Below are positions 43,018 through 51,735 of a stretch of 64,000 bases of DNA, piece by piece. The stretch comes from Bog-473 sp963766995 (GTDB lineage Bacteria > Actinomycetota > Acidimicrobiia > Acidimicrobiales > RAAP-2): the NCBI GenBank assembly GCA_963766995.1, contig CAVYCE010000001.1:744001-808000 (forward strand), in the 5' to 3' direction. Made by a program: the position numbers and the translations under genes. The notes below the pieces were generated by a model. That model saw only the letters and a program-made list of their open reading frames with translations. It was not told the DNA's origin and searched no databases. Position 1 is the stretch's first letter, and each line of letters begins with the position of its first letter.

Positions 43018-45014
43018 GCGTCTGCTCCCTCTCTGACGAACAGGGGTGCCGGCGGCGTTCCGGATCGCCACTGCGAATAGCGATCCAAGCTCAACCTGAC
43101 GCCGATGGTCACCACATCGCCAAAGCGATGGAGGAGGTCACCCAGGCCACCAGGCAGATAGAGGATGAAGGCAATGAGCCCCAGTCCACTGGTTAGGAAT
43201 TGGATGGTGGGATTGGCCCCGAAGATCGCCGGCAGTCCCTCGAGGTAGAGGGCGCCGAGGATGGCACCCGGAATGGATCCCAGCCCGCCGATGACCACCA
43301 TGGAGATGATGATGAAGGACACGGTCGGATCGAACGTGCTGGTGCTGAAGCGTTCGGTGGCAAAGGCAAAACAGGCGCCGGCGTAGCCCGCCATGAAGCC
43401 CGAGAGCCCGAAGGCCAGCAGCTTGGTCCGAAGCACCGGAATGCCCATGGCACCGGCCCCGAGCTCGTTGTCCCGGACGGCGACCAACCGTCGGGCGATG
43501 CCTTTGTCGCGCCACATCCGCACGGCGAAGATCGAGAGCAGTAGTACACCCAGTGAGAACCAGGCGAAGGACCGCTCGGACTGCAGACTCAGTCCGAACA
43601 GCGAAGGCCGGTTGATCAGCGTTGACGCCGGATTCGGCAGGCCGACGCACAGCGTTCGGTGCAGCCCGGGCACCGAGAAACACGGCGTGCCCAACACCGC
43701 CTCCTGCATGAAGATGGCGAAGCCCAAGGTGGTCACGGCCAAGAAGAGTCCGGGCATGCGCAGCGCGGGTAATCCGATCACGATGGCCACCACCGCCGTG
43801 ATCGCCCCGGCGTAGAGCAAAACTACCGGCAGCGGGATAGAGCTACCCAGGTGGGTAGCCACCAAGGTGCCCACCGCAACTAGTCCGAACTGTCCCAACG
43901 ACACTTGGCCCGCCCAACCGGTGAGCACGGTCAGCGACAGGGCGATCACCGCAAAAATGCAGACCTGACTGAAGAGGAAGTTGTTGCCGACATTGAGTAC
44001 CAGGGGCAGTAGCGCCGCTCCAACCAGAGCGATACCCATGCCCGTTCTGGAGACCCGTCGGCGCAGCACGTCAGCCGTCAACCGAACCGTGGTGGCCGCA
44101 CCGTGGTGCCAGGTCGAACGGTCAGCGGAACGGCTGTCCTTGCGCAATGCGCGGACCCTGATGAGCAACACGGCCAGTAGGACGGCGAAGAGAATGAGCT
44201 GCTGATTGGCCGTGGTTGCCACGTTCCACTGCAGGAGTTCGTAGAGAACGCCGACACCGATGCCGGCCACAAAGGCCACGGTGAGATTGATCATGGCGCC
44301 CACCAGCGCAGCAGTCAGAGCAAAAAGGAGAAGGTCGGGGCTCAAGACCTGCGTCAGGGCGCTGGTTTGCCCGGGCGCATTCAAAATGGCGGTGAAGGCG
44401 GACAGGACTCCAGCCACCGTCCAGGTCAACGTCGAGGTACGTCGGATCCACACTCCGGAGAGGCGGGCAGAATCCGCGTTCTCCGACATCGCTCTCATGT
44501 TCAGACCCCATGACGTCCAGCGCACGGCCAGGGCCAGGGCAATGGCCACGATTGGCGCCACTATGAGGGTCAGGACCTCGGCGGGAGTGAAAATGACCGA
44601 GCCGATGGAGAACGAGATGTCGAACGGCACCGGCACCGGCTTGTACAGGTTCTTGGGCCGGATGAACGGCAGCGCCGTCAGGGCCAGCAAGACCTGGCTC
44701 AGTCCGATGGTGGCCACCATGATCAGCACGCGGGGACGGTTGAAGAGCCGTCGCAACACCAACTCCGACAGCGCACCGCAGCCTGCGGCCAGACCAAGGG
44801 ACAGGATCAGCGCGAACCAATAGTTGAACTTGAAGTCGGCCGTCAGCTTCACCAAGAACACAGCGGCAATGACGCCCACCTGCCCTTGGGCGAAGTTGAG
44901 GACCCGGTTGGTGCGGTAAATGAGCACCAGGCCCACGGCCAAGAGCCCATAACTCAGCCCGATGATGAGACCCTGCAGGATGATGTAGCTGGGAGCAGAG
45001 AAGGCCAGTAACAA
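43014..45014 (-). CDS. Fused LivH-LivM branched-chain-type ABC permease
   Basis: A 666-residue permease joining two normally separate subunits. Residues 1-290 are LivH-like (GLIIGLSYGLLAVGLVLIYR, RVLNFAQGQVGVIAA), and residues 320-650 are LivM-like (LTGWAGQVSLGQFGLVAVG, RDNELGAGAMGIPVLRTK). It should form the whole transmembrane pore of an importer. No ATG or GTG lies near the N-terminus; TTG at 45014 fits the LivH start and stands 9 bp after the stop of the MFS-ABC fusion gene. The 3' end overlaps livG. Confidence 0.9.
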   Translation of the reverse strand: MLLAFSAPSYIILQGLIIGLSYGLLAVGLVLIYRTNRVLNFAQGQVGVIAAVFLVKLTADFKFNYWFALILSLGLAAGCGALSELVLRRLFNRPRVLIMVATIGLSQVLLALTALPFIRPKNLYKPVPVPFDISFSIGSVIFTPAEVLTLIVAPIVAIALALAVRWTSWGLNMRAMSENADSARLSGVWIRRTSTLTWTVAGVLSAFTAILNAPGQTSALTQVLSPDLLLFALTAALVGAMINLTVAFVAGIGVGVLYELLQWNVATTANQQLILFAVLLAVLLIRVRALRKDSRSADRSTWHHGAATTVRLTADVLRRRVSRTGMGIALVGAALLPLVLNVGNNFLFSQVCIFAVIALSLTVLTGWAGQVSLGQFGLVAVGTLVATHLGSSIPLPVVLLYAGAITAVVAIVIGLPALRMPGLFLAVTTLGFAIFMQEAVLGTPCFSVPGLHRTLCVGLPNPASTLINRPSLFGLSLQSERSFAWFSLGVLLLSIFAVRMWRDKGIARRLVAVRDNELGAGAMGIPVLRTKLLAFGLSGFMAGYAGACFAFATERFSTSTFDPTVSFIIISMVVIGGLGSIPGAILGALYLEGLPAIFGANPTIQFLTSGLGLIAFILYLPGGLGDLLHRFGDVVTIGVRLSLDRYSQWRSGTPPAPLFVREGADA

Positions 45015-45023
45015 GGAGGGGAC

Positions 45024-47228
45024 CTACCCGAGGCTCTTTGAGGCTGCGGCTAAAAAGACGGGGCGCAACAAGTCGTCGCGGGTCATCAACTCGGCAGTAG
45101 GACCGTCGAAACGGATCTCCCCTCGTTCAATGAAGAAGCAGCGGTGCGCCAGCGTCATGGCCCGGTTCACACTCTGCTCAACCAGAATGACGGTGGTGCC
45201 CTCGTCATTAATGCGGCGCACCATGCCCATGAGACGTTCCACCGTCTTGGGTGCCAAGCCGAGGGCCAATTCATCAATCATCAGGAGCCGGGGCTTGGTC
45301 ATCATCACCCTCGAGAGGGCCAGCATCTGCTGCTCTCCGCCCGAGAGCGTGCCGGCCGGTTGGTTGATCCGCTCTTTCAGCTCCGGGAAGACCTCCATGG
45401 CCTCTTCGTAGGCACTGGCGGCGCGAACCCGGTCCTTGCGCAGCGTGTGCGCCCCGATGCGCAAGTTGTCTCGCACCGACAGGCCCGTGAATGCCATTTT
45501 CCCGCCCACTAACAACGCCACCCCTTGATCGATGATCTGCTCCGGTTCCAAGTAGGTGCAATTCATCCCGAAGATCCGCACGACGCCGCGGTGAGGATGT
45601 GAGAGTCCTGACACGGCCCGCAAGAGCGTCGACTTCCCCGCTCCATTGGTGCCGAGCAACGCCACCATCTCACCCTGCGCCACTTCAAGGTTGAGGTCGA
45701 AGAGCACTTGATTGGTGCCGTAAAAGAAGTCGAGGTTGTGTACCTGCAGCGCCGGGATCTCTTGCTCGGCCTCTCGGCGCTTGCCTTCGGTGAACCGCTC
45801 AATGACATCTTCGATGACCAATGTGATGTCACGTCTGACATGGAACGAGCCGATGAGCAGAAGGAAGCCACCGATGACGCATACCGGGGCGATGAGGGTG
45901 AGCGCCACCACAATGCCATGCAGTCCGCCAACGGCGTCCGACACTGCGCCCAGCACAATGCTGCCGGCGAATCCCCCAAATACAAGCGAATACACGCCGA
46001 ACATGGCGAAGCAGATGGTGCGCATTTCCGGCGGGGCTGTGGCCGCCAGAGTCAAGAAGATACAGATGGCCAGCGGGGCCACGGCTGATTGACCCAGGAA
46101 TTGGAGTGTGACGCAAAGCCAGAGCTCCGGTACGTAGAGCGAGCTGACGAACAGGATGCCGTAGGCCGCGATGCATGCTCCGGCAATGGCCAGTGGGCGC
46201 TGCGGCGCCTTGCGGAAAAAACGGTCGCCGATCAGATAGGCCATGGGTAGGCCAATAAATCCGGCGACACCGATGATGGTTTCCACCTCGCCTCGACCAG
46301 CGGTACCCAAGTGAAACTTTTCATGGAAAAAGAGGTTGCCGAAGAGCGGAGCGCCGGTGCCGGCGAAGCCCAGGATGGCCACCGCGACCAGCTCGAAGTA
46401 GATGGAGCGGATGCGAAGTAGCCGGGTGATGGCCGAGCCCAACAGTACGCGGGGCGCCTTCTCCTGCTGCGACTGCAGGTCCATCCCGGAGGATTTGAGA
46501 ATGTGGCTGGCCTCATTGGCGCCCTTCTCCGGTTCGTGCAGCCGAAGCATCAAGAGTGAGACTGGGATGCCAAACAGGCCGACAAGCAGGCCGTAGCGCC
46601 AATTATGGAACACCGTCACTACACCGCTGAAGAGCAGCAGCCCGATTGTGCCCGAGAGTGGGTCAGAGAGGTTGTGCCAGCTGAAGATCCGCCCGCGTCC
46701 CTCTGTCGGGTAGGCGTCAGCCAAATATGAGTTGTGCACCGTGTTGTTGACGCCGAATCCGATGGAGGCGATCAGATAGAGCAACACGAACCACCACACG
46801 TTGGGCGAGAGGCCCATGAGCGGAGCGAAGATGGCCACGATGATCAACGAAATGATGGCGACCATCTTCCGGCTGCCCCGGTCCGCCCACAACGCCAGCG
46901 GCACCGCCCACAGCAGCTGCGCCGCCTGCGCCACGAATGCCGTGGCCCCCAGTCCGGCATTGGAGAGATGGAAGGAGCGCTCCAAATTGACGCCGATCAA
47001 GTTGATTCCGTACCCGAGCGTCCCGGGCACCATGGCCGCGGCGGTCATCAGCACCAATGGTGAGAATTTGGCCGCGCGCAAAATCGGCAGAAGCGGAGGA
47101 GACTTGCCCTCACCCGTACCCGGCATCATCTCGACGTCGGCGATGGCCTCCTGGTCACGCGTCCGGGCCACGACTTCGCGCAACAGATCGTCTGGAACGG
47201 CAAAATCGAACAGCGGCTCGTCGGTCAC
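45024..47228 (-). CDS. MFS permease fused to a LivF-type ABC ATPase
   Basis: A 734-residue fusion. About residues 50-470 form a 12-helix major facilitator with the loop-2/3 motif ALWADRGSRKMV and the repeated helices of the fold. About residues 485-734 form a complete ABC ATPase: Walker A GTNGAGKST, signature LSGGEQQ, Walker B LLMIDELALGLAP and the LivF-like ILVEQSVNRAM. The frame is continuous, so this is not an assembly join of two genes with separate stops. The ATPase should replace LivF for the adjacent LivG and LivH-LivM, physically tying the ABC importer to a second permease. GTG at 47228. I know of no characterised homologue. Confidence 0.9.
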   Translation of the reverse strand: MTDEPLFDFAVPDDLLREVVARTRDQEAIADVEMMPGTGEGKSPPLLPILRAAKFSPLVLMTAAAMVPGTLGYGINLIGVNLERSFHLSNAGLGATAFVAQAAQLLWAVPLALWADRGSRKMVAIISLIIVAIFAPLMGLSPNVWWFVLLYLIASIGFGVNNTVHNSYLADAYPTEGRGRIFSWHNLSDPLSGTIGLLLFSGVVTVFHNWRYGLLVGLFGIPVSLLMLRLHEPEKGANEASHILKSSGMDLQSQQEKAPRVLLGSAITRLLRIRSIYFELVAVAILGFAGTGAPLFGNLFFHEKFHLGTAGRGEVETIIGVAGFIGLPMAYLIGDRFFRKAPQRPLAIAGACIAAYGILFVSSLYVPELWLCVTLQFLGQSAVAPLAICIFLTLAATAPPEMRTICFAMFGVYSLVFGGFAGSIVLGAVSDAVGGLHGIVVALTLIAPVCVIGGFLLLIGSFHVRRDITLVIEDVIERFTEGKRREAEQEIPALQVHNLDFFYGTNQVLFDLNLEVAQGEMVALLGTNGAGKSTLLRAVSGLSHPHRGVVRIFGMNCTYLEPEQIIDQGVALLVGGKMAFTGLSVRDNLRIGAHTLRKDRVRAASAYEEAMEVFPELKERINQPAGTLSGGEQQMLALSRVMMTKPRLLMIDELALGLAPKTVERLMGMVRRINDEGTTVILVEQSVNRAMTLAHRCFFIERGEIRFDGPTAELMTRDDLLRPVFLAAASKSLG

Positions 47229-47279
47229 TGGCGGATCACACTATCCCTGACACGAGCGTCATAGAACGAGCGCTTGGGG

Positions 47280-48542
47280 CTATCCGGAAGCCAAGACTGT
47301 GGCCACAGTGAGGGGACCCTCGGGGAGCACTGCCACTCGACCCTGCCCCCCGAGCGCGGCCAACGCCTCACCAATCACCGTGGAGAGGTCCCCAACTGGC
47401 CTGAGCAGCGCATTATGGATGACGCCGTCGGAGATCCCCTCGCTGTACAGCCATACCTGAGCCCGCTGCAGCACACGGCCCATGACCTGTGCCTGCCAAC
47501 GGTCCAACTCGGGGCCGGCATCGGCCTGCACAAGATCGTCAGGCGATGTGGCGGCCGCCAGCATCCGGGCGAAGGCACCGTCGTCAGGTATCCCGTCCAT
47601 ACAAGCCGCCGCCATCACGATGATGCCGCCATCACGCACAATCCGCTCTGCCGCGGCCATGCCCTTCACTGCCTGGTACAGGTTGCGATCGAGCGGATAG
47701 CCGCCGTTGGTCGAGACCACCACGTCGAATGGGGCGTCAACCTGCTGCACCGCCGAAGCCTCGGCGAAGGCACAGGCTGCGTTGTGGGTCACCGTCAAAG
47801 GACCGGCGAATACCGCAGTGACCTGTCGCTTCTGATTGATGGTCACGTCGATGGAGAAGTGCGGTGGACACAACGCCACGGCATGTCGGACGAAGTCGTG
47901 CACCGGATTACCGATCCGCGTCACGAATGTGGCGTTCGCATCGGCGATTCGGCGGGGATGGTGCGCCTCGAGGATGGTGCGGGTGGCGGCCACTCCCGGA
48001 CACACGGCCTTGGGTCCTCCGCTGAAGCCGGCAAAGAAATGCGGCTCGACGAACCCAGTAATGATGCGGACGTCGGCCTCGACATAGTGACGCTGCAACA
48101 GAATGGGCACGCCATCTACCTGACCGACTTCCACGTGGTCGTCGCTCTCGGCGTCGTGATCGATGATGTTGTAGCGAGCGACCACCTCGGAACCGATCAA
48201 CTCCTCCATTTCGCTCGGTGTGGCTTGGCGATGCGTGCCGGTGGCACAGAGCAGTGTGATGTGATCGTCGGCCACCCCTTGCTGCTCCAGATACGCCAAC
48301 AAGGGAGGCAGCACTGTGCGGTTGGGCATGGGGCGGGTGAGATCCGGATAGACGATCACTATGTGTCCGTCGAGCTTCAGGTAGTCGCGCAACGGAGGAC
48401 CATCATGTGGATGCTCCAATGCGGCAGCCACACCGGCGGCTTCGTCGGAGAGGCCGGGTAGCTCTTTGGGCATGATCACTGACGCGTCGTCGGGCACGTC
48501 AACCAGGCACCCTTCGGTGCCATAGGCCACTCGAACTTTCAT
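47280..48542 (-). CDS. LarA-family nickel-dependent 2-hydroxyacid racemase/epimerase
   Basis: A 420-residue LarA homologue (DUF2088). Known family members racemise or epimerise 2-hydroxyacids, including lactate, malate and aldonic acids, by hydride transfer to a nickel-pincer nucleotide. Conserved segments are VYPDLTRPMPN, the His of LCATGTHRQATPSE, and GFVEPHFFAGFSGGPKAVCPG with the His and the Lys that anchors the cofactor, then EAHHP. The LarB/LarE/LarC cofactor enzymes are not in the window. AGGAGAG precedes the ATG. Placement between a sugar kinase and transporter genes suggests a sugar acid rather than lactate. Confidence 0.87.
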   Translation of the reverse strand: MKVRVAYGTEGCLVDVPDDASVIMPKELPGLSDEAAGVAAALEHPHDGPPLRDYLKLDGHIVIVYPDLTRPMPNRTVLPPLLAYLEQQGVADDHITLLCATGTHRQATPSEMEELIGSEVVARYNIIDHDAESDDHVEVGQVDGVPILLQRHYVEADVRIITGFVEPHFFAGFSGGPKAVCPGVAATRTILEAHHPRRIADANATFVTRIGNPVHDFVRHAVALCPPHFSIDVTINQKRQVTAVFAGPLTVTHNAACAFAEASAVQQVDAPFDVVVSTNGGYPLDRNLYQAVKGMAAAERIVRDGGIIVMAAACMDGIPDDGAFARMLAAATSPDDLVQADAGPELDRWQAQVMGRVLQRAQVWLYSEGISDGVIHNALLRPVGDLSTVIGEALAALGGQGRVAVLPEGPLTVATVLASG

Positions 48543-48547
48543 TGCAG

Positions 48548-50029
48548 CTATTGCTCTCCTTCGCTACCGGCGCGAGGAAACGACTCGGTGGCAGCCAATA
48601 CGGCATCGGCCACGTGGTCGACTTGAGTACGCATGCCCCGGTAAAGATGCACCATGGCCGGGTCCGGCTCAATGAACGCGGCCACCGGATCGAGCTGCTC
48701 CAGCGTCAAGCCCATGCCCAACGCCTTGCCCGCCAAAAGTGCCGCACCGGCGGACGCCGCCTCGCCGGAACGGTGCCGCGTGGCCGGCACGCCGAGAATA
48801 GATGTCAGTACTTCGACCCACAGCGGCAGACCCGTACCGGCCCCACCCAGCGTCACCTCTTGGGCCGTGCTTCCGCCCAGTCGACCGGCGGTGACCACTT
48901 CCATACACCGCAACACGTCCCAGGCCACTGCCTCAATGACGGCCCGTGACATGTCATCAGGTCCGTGAGCTGCACCCAATCCAAAGAAGCCGGCGCGGGC
49001 GTCGTCTCGCCACCATGGTGCGCGCGCGCCGTCAAGCCACGGCACCGCGATCACCCCGCGTGCGCCCGGTGGACTGACCGCAGCACCTGCGGCCAACTCG
49101 TCAGCTGAGCGGCCCAATAGGCGACCGAGCCAGGCCAGGAATGAACCGGCGGCCGACAGTCCACCCTCAAGAAGCCACCCCCCGGCCGCGCCACGGGTGA
49201 CGACGGCACCGGCTGGGGACGGGACCGGCCGCTCGTGCACCGGCACCGACACGTTGGCCGTGGTCCCCCAACTCACCATGGGGCACCCTTCGGAGGCACC
49301 CGAGCCCAGGACTTCGCACTGGCGATCGCCGGCCCCGATGACAACGGGAGTGCCTGGACGCAGGCCGAGCTCGGCACCGGGCACAGGTTTGAGCTGGCCG
49401 ACCACGGTGTCTGACGACACGACGCTGGGCAGCTTTCCCAACGCCGGGCCGGACAGCTCGCGCACCGCGTTCCCGTCGAAGTCGTACAACCCGCTGCGCG
49501 AAGCGAAGGTGACATCGGTGACCAGCTCGTCCGTCAGGCGCAGGATGATCAGGTCGCGGGGCGAAAGTACAGCGTCGCAAGCCTCGAGTCGTCCCGGCTC
49601 GTGAGTGGAGAGCCAAGCCAGTTTGGAAGCCACGGCTCCGGCGTCGAGCGGAATCCCGGTACGGGCCCGATTGATGGCCTCGCCTCCCATGGCCTTGGTC
49701 AGCGCGGCGGCCTCGGTCATGCCACGTCGGTCCGACCACAAAATGCCCTTGCCGAGCGGCTCGCCGGCACGCGTGACCGGCACGAAGGTCTGACGCGCGC
49801 CCGAACAGGCCACCACATCAACCTGGCCGAAGGCCTGCGGGGCCATGGCACGGGCCTCGGCACAGGCAATCACCACCGAGGTCCACCACCGGAGAGGGTC
49901 CTGTTCGGCCCATCCCACCTGTTGGTGGGCCGTCGGCACTTCGGAGCGGGCCAGCGCGATGAGCCCTTCTTCTCCCCAAAGTCCGACCTTGGTCACCGTG
50001 GTGCCGAAGTCAATGGTCAGGATCATCAT
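48548..50029 (-). CDS. FGGY-family carbohydrate kinase
   Basis: A 493-residue sugar kinase of the FGGY family (xylulokinase, gluconokinase, LsrK and relatives). The N-terminal phosphate motif is LTIDFGTTVTKVGLW, the mid-protein GAGDRQCEVLGSGA and C-terminal GGAGTGLPLWVEV bind ATP, and RSGEAASAGAALLAG is the usual tail motif. The ATG overlaps the stop of the upstream aldolase gene by 4 bp. With that aldolase it should phosphorylate a sugar or sugar acid for cleavage. The specific substrate is not evident. Confidence 0.9.
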   Translation of the reverse strand: MMILTIDFGTTVTKVGLWGEEGLIALARSEVPTAHQQVGWAEQDPLRWWTSVVIACAEARAMAPQAFGQVDVVACSGARQTFVPVTRAGEPLGKGILWSDRRGMTEAAALTKAMGGEAINRARTGIPLDAGAVASKLAWLSTHEPGRLEACDAVLSPRDLIILRLTDELVTDVTFASRSGLYDFDGNAVRELSGPALGKLPSVVSSDTVVGQLKPVPGAELGLRPGTPVVIGAGDRQCEVLGSGASEGCPMVSWGTTANVSVPVHERPVPSPAGAVVTRGAAGGWLLEGGLSAAGSFLAWLGRLLGRSADELAAGAAVSPPGARGVIAVPWLDGARAPWWRDDARAGFFGLGAAHGPDDMSRAVIEAVAWDVLRCMEVVTAGRLGGSTAQEVTLGGAGTGLPLWVEVLTSILGVPATRHRSGEAASAGAALLAGKALGMGLTLEQLDPVAAFIEPDPAMVHLYRGMRTQVDHVADAVLAATESFPRAGSEGEQ

Positions 50030-50790
50030 TGGTGCACGATCGCTGACACCAGGGCCGCCATTTCAGCCGGATCAGGGTCTTGATAAATGGTGCGACCCAT
50101 CGCCATGCCGCCGGCTCCCCCCGCCATTACGTCTCGTACTTCGCGCAAGATGCGCTCGCGACCACCGTCACCAGTCGGCCCGCCAAGAAAGAGGACGGGC
50201 ACACCGACGCTGGCTACGACCCGTGCCACCGCTTCCTGGCGTTCGGTTCCTGGGGAGGTGTGGGGAATCGGCACCTTGATCAGTGGCGCTCCCATGTCGT
50301 GGGCCACCACGGCGGCATAGACCACGGAGTCGGTGTCGTGGGCCACTCGACCATCGCGCCAGACCAGCGGCTCAATCAACGCCTCGAGACCGGCGGCAGC
50401 AGACTCCTCCATCACCTGACCCAGCAATTCGAGTGCGGGGGCCGTCAACGGATCAGAAAGATCGATTCTGGTCATGTGCTTCACACCCGTCCATCCGTCA
50501 GCTGCCGCCCGGGACACGCTGGCAATGAGGCGATCGTCCAGCTCGAAGACCGACCCAGACAGCCCGGTGCGATTCAGTGACAGATACGTGCGCTGGTCCG
50601 GGGACAGGCTGCCTCCGTCGGCCAGGTCAGCCAGCGGTTGCGCCGTGGCCAGTATCCCGTCGCAAGACGGCAGCGCCTTGGACAGGGCGGACCGGTAATC
50701 CTCGTAGCGCTCAATAGTGATCACGCCGCGCGCTCGGTGGTCGGCGGCCAGAATAAGCGAGGGGATCGGCAGGGCCGAAGGAGATGTCAC
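50026..50790 (-). CDS. Class I aldolase of the DhnA/LsrF/Cgl0159-like group
   Basis: A 254-residue TIM-barrel protein. The opening ILAADHRARGV resembles DhnA-type fructose-bisphosphate aldolases and LsrF. Lys in APLIKVPIPHT is the likely Schiff-base residue, and LFLGGPTGDGGRERIL plus GAGGMAMGRTIYQ form the phosphate pocket. It should cleave a phosphorylated sugar or keto acid. Its GTG start overlaps the dehydrogenase stop, and its stop overlaps the kinase ATG, so kinase and aldolase are translationally coupled. FGGY-kinase plus DhnA-type aldolase also occurs in the AI-2 (LsrK/LsrF) pathway, an alternative to consider. Confidence 0.82.
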   Translation of the reverse strand: MTSPSALPIPSLILAADHRARGVITIERYEDYRSALSKALPSCDGILATAQPLADLADGGSLSPDQRTYLSLNRTGLSGSVFELDDRLIASVSRAAADGWTGVKHMTRIDLSDPLTAPALELLGQVMEESAAAGLEALIEPLVWRDGRVAHDTDSVVYAAVVAHDMGAPLIKVPIPHTSPGTERQEAVARVVASVGVPVLFLGGPTGDGGRERILREVRDVMAGGAGGMAMGRTIYQDPDPAEMAALVSAIVHQ

Positions 50791-51674
50791 TCCACTCCGG
50801 ACTGCGCCAGGACAACCTTGGCCACGGCCGAGAAATCTTCCCGACCGAATCCAGCACTGCTGGCAGCCGCCAGCATCTGGCGCGCCACTGCGGTGGTAGC
50901 CATTGGCACTCCGGCCGCGCCGCCATAGTGCAGGGCCAGATCGAGGTCCTTGGCCATGAGGTCAGTCATGAATCCCGGCTGCCAACCGTTCGACGCCGGG
51001 CTTTCGGGCACCACGCCGGCCACCGGCAGGCGCGTGCGCACGGCCATGCAGTCGCCGGTGGCATGGGTCAGCACCTCGAAAAGTTTCATCATGTCCACGC
51101 CGGACTTCACCGCCATCGCCGTGGCCTCAGCCGTCGCCGTCATCTGCGCGGCGTAAATGAGGTTGTTGCAGAGCTTCACCACCTGACCCATGCCCGGCCC
51201 CCCCACATGGACGATGAGTCCAGCAAACGGATTGAGGGCGGGCTCGGTGTCCGCCAGCGTCTGCTCGTCGCCTCCGACCATGAGGGTCAGCGCACCCTTT
51301 ACGGCACCAGCGGTGCCACCCGAGAGTGGTGCATCGAGATAGCGAGCGCCGGTGTCCGAGACGCGATGGTGCTGCGCGCGCTCAACGTCGGGATCGATGG
51401 TCGAACAGTCGACCACCGTCTTCCCCGCTCCCAACGCCGGCAACATGCCATCGACCACCTCCACCACCTCGGGCGAATTGGGCACGCAGAGCAGGATGAC
51501 GTCGGATGCCTCCGCCACACCGCGGGGCGAACCACCGTCACGAGCGCCGAGGGCCACCGCGGACTCCACCGGGCCTCGGCTGCGCGAAGCCACGCTCACA
51601 TCGTGACCGGCATCGATCAGATGTCCTGTCATCGGCAGGCCCATGGCACCGAGACCGATGAATCCGATTCTCAT
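50787..51674 (-). CDS. Beta-hydroxyacid dehydrogenase (3-hydroxyisobutyrate/tartronate semialdehyde reductase family)
   Basis: A 295-residue NAD(P)-dependent enzyme. The Rossmann motif is IGFIGLGAMGLPMTGHL, the substrate-binding segment is LDAPLSGGTAGAVKG, and the catalytic Lys is in GQVVKLCNNLIYAA. Family members act on 3-hydroxyisobutyrate, tartronate semialdehyde, L-threonate and similar acids. GGAGGG stands before the ATG. It overlaps the aldolase gene and follows the GH4 glycosidase gene by 61 bp. A role in oxidising or reducing the hydroxyacid released in this pathway is inferred. Confidence 0.88.
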   Translation of the reverse strand: MRIGFIGLGAMGLPMTGHLIDAGHDVSVASRSRGPVESAVALGARDGGSPRGVAEASDVILLCVPNSPEVVEVVDGMLPALGAGKTVVDCSTIDPDVERAQHHRVSDTGARYLDAPLSGGTAGAVKGALTLMVGGDEQTLADTEPALNPFAGLIVHVGGPGMGQVVKLCNNLIYAAQMTATAEATAMAVKSGVDMMKLFEVLTHATGDCMAVRTRLPVAGVVPESPASNGWQPGFMTDLMAKDLDLALHYGGAAGVPMATTAVARQMLAAASSAGFGREDFSAVAKVVLAQSGVE

Positions 51675-51735
51675 GCTGCATCCCTCCGGGTCGTGCTCGA
51701 ACGTCCGGCATCAGTGCCGGCACCGTGCGGTGACG

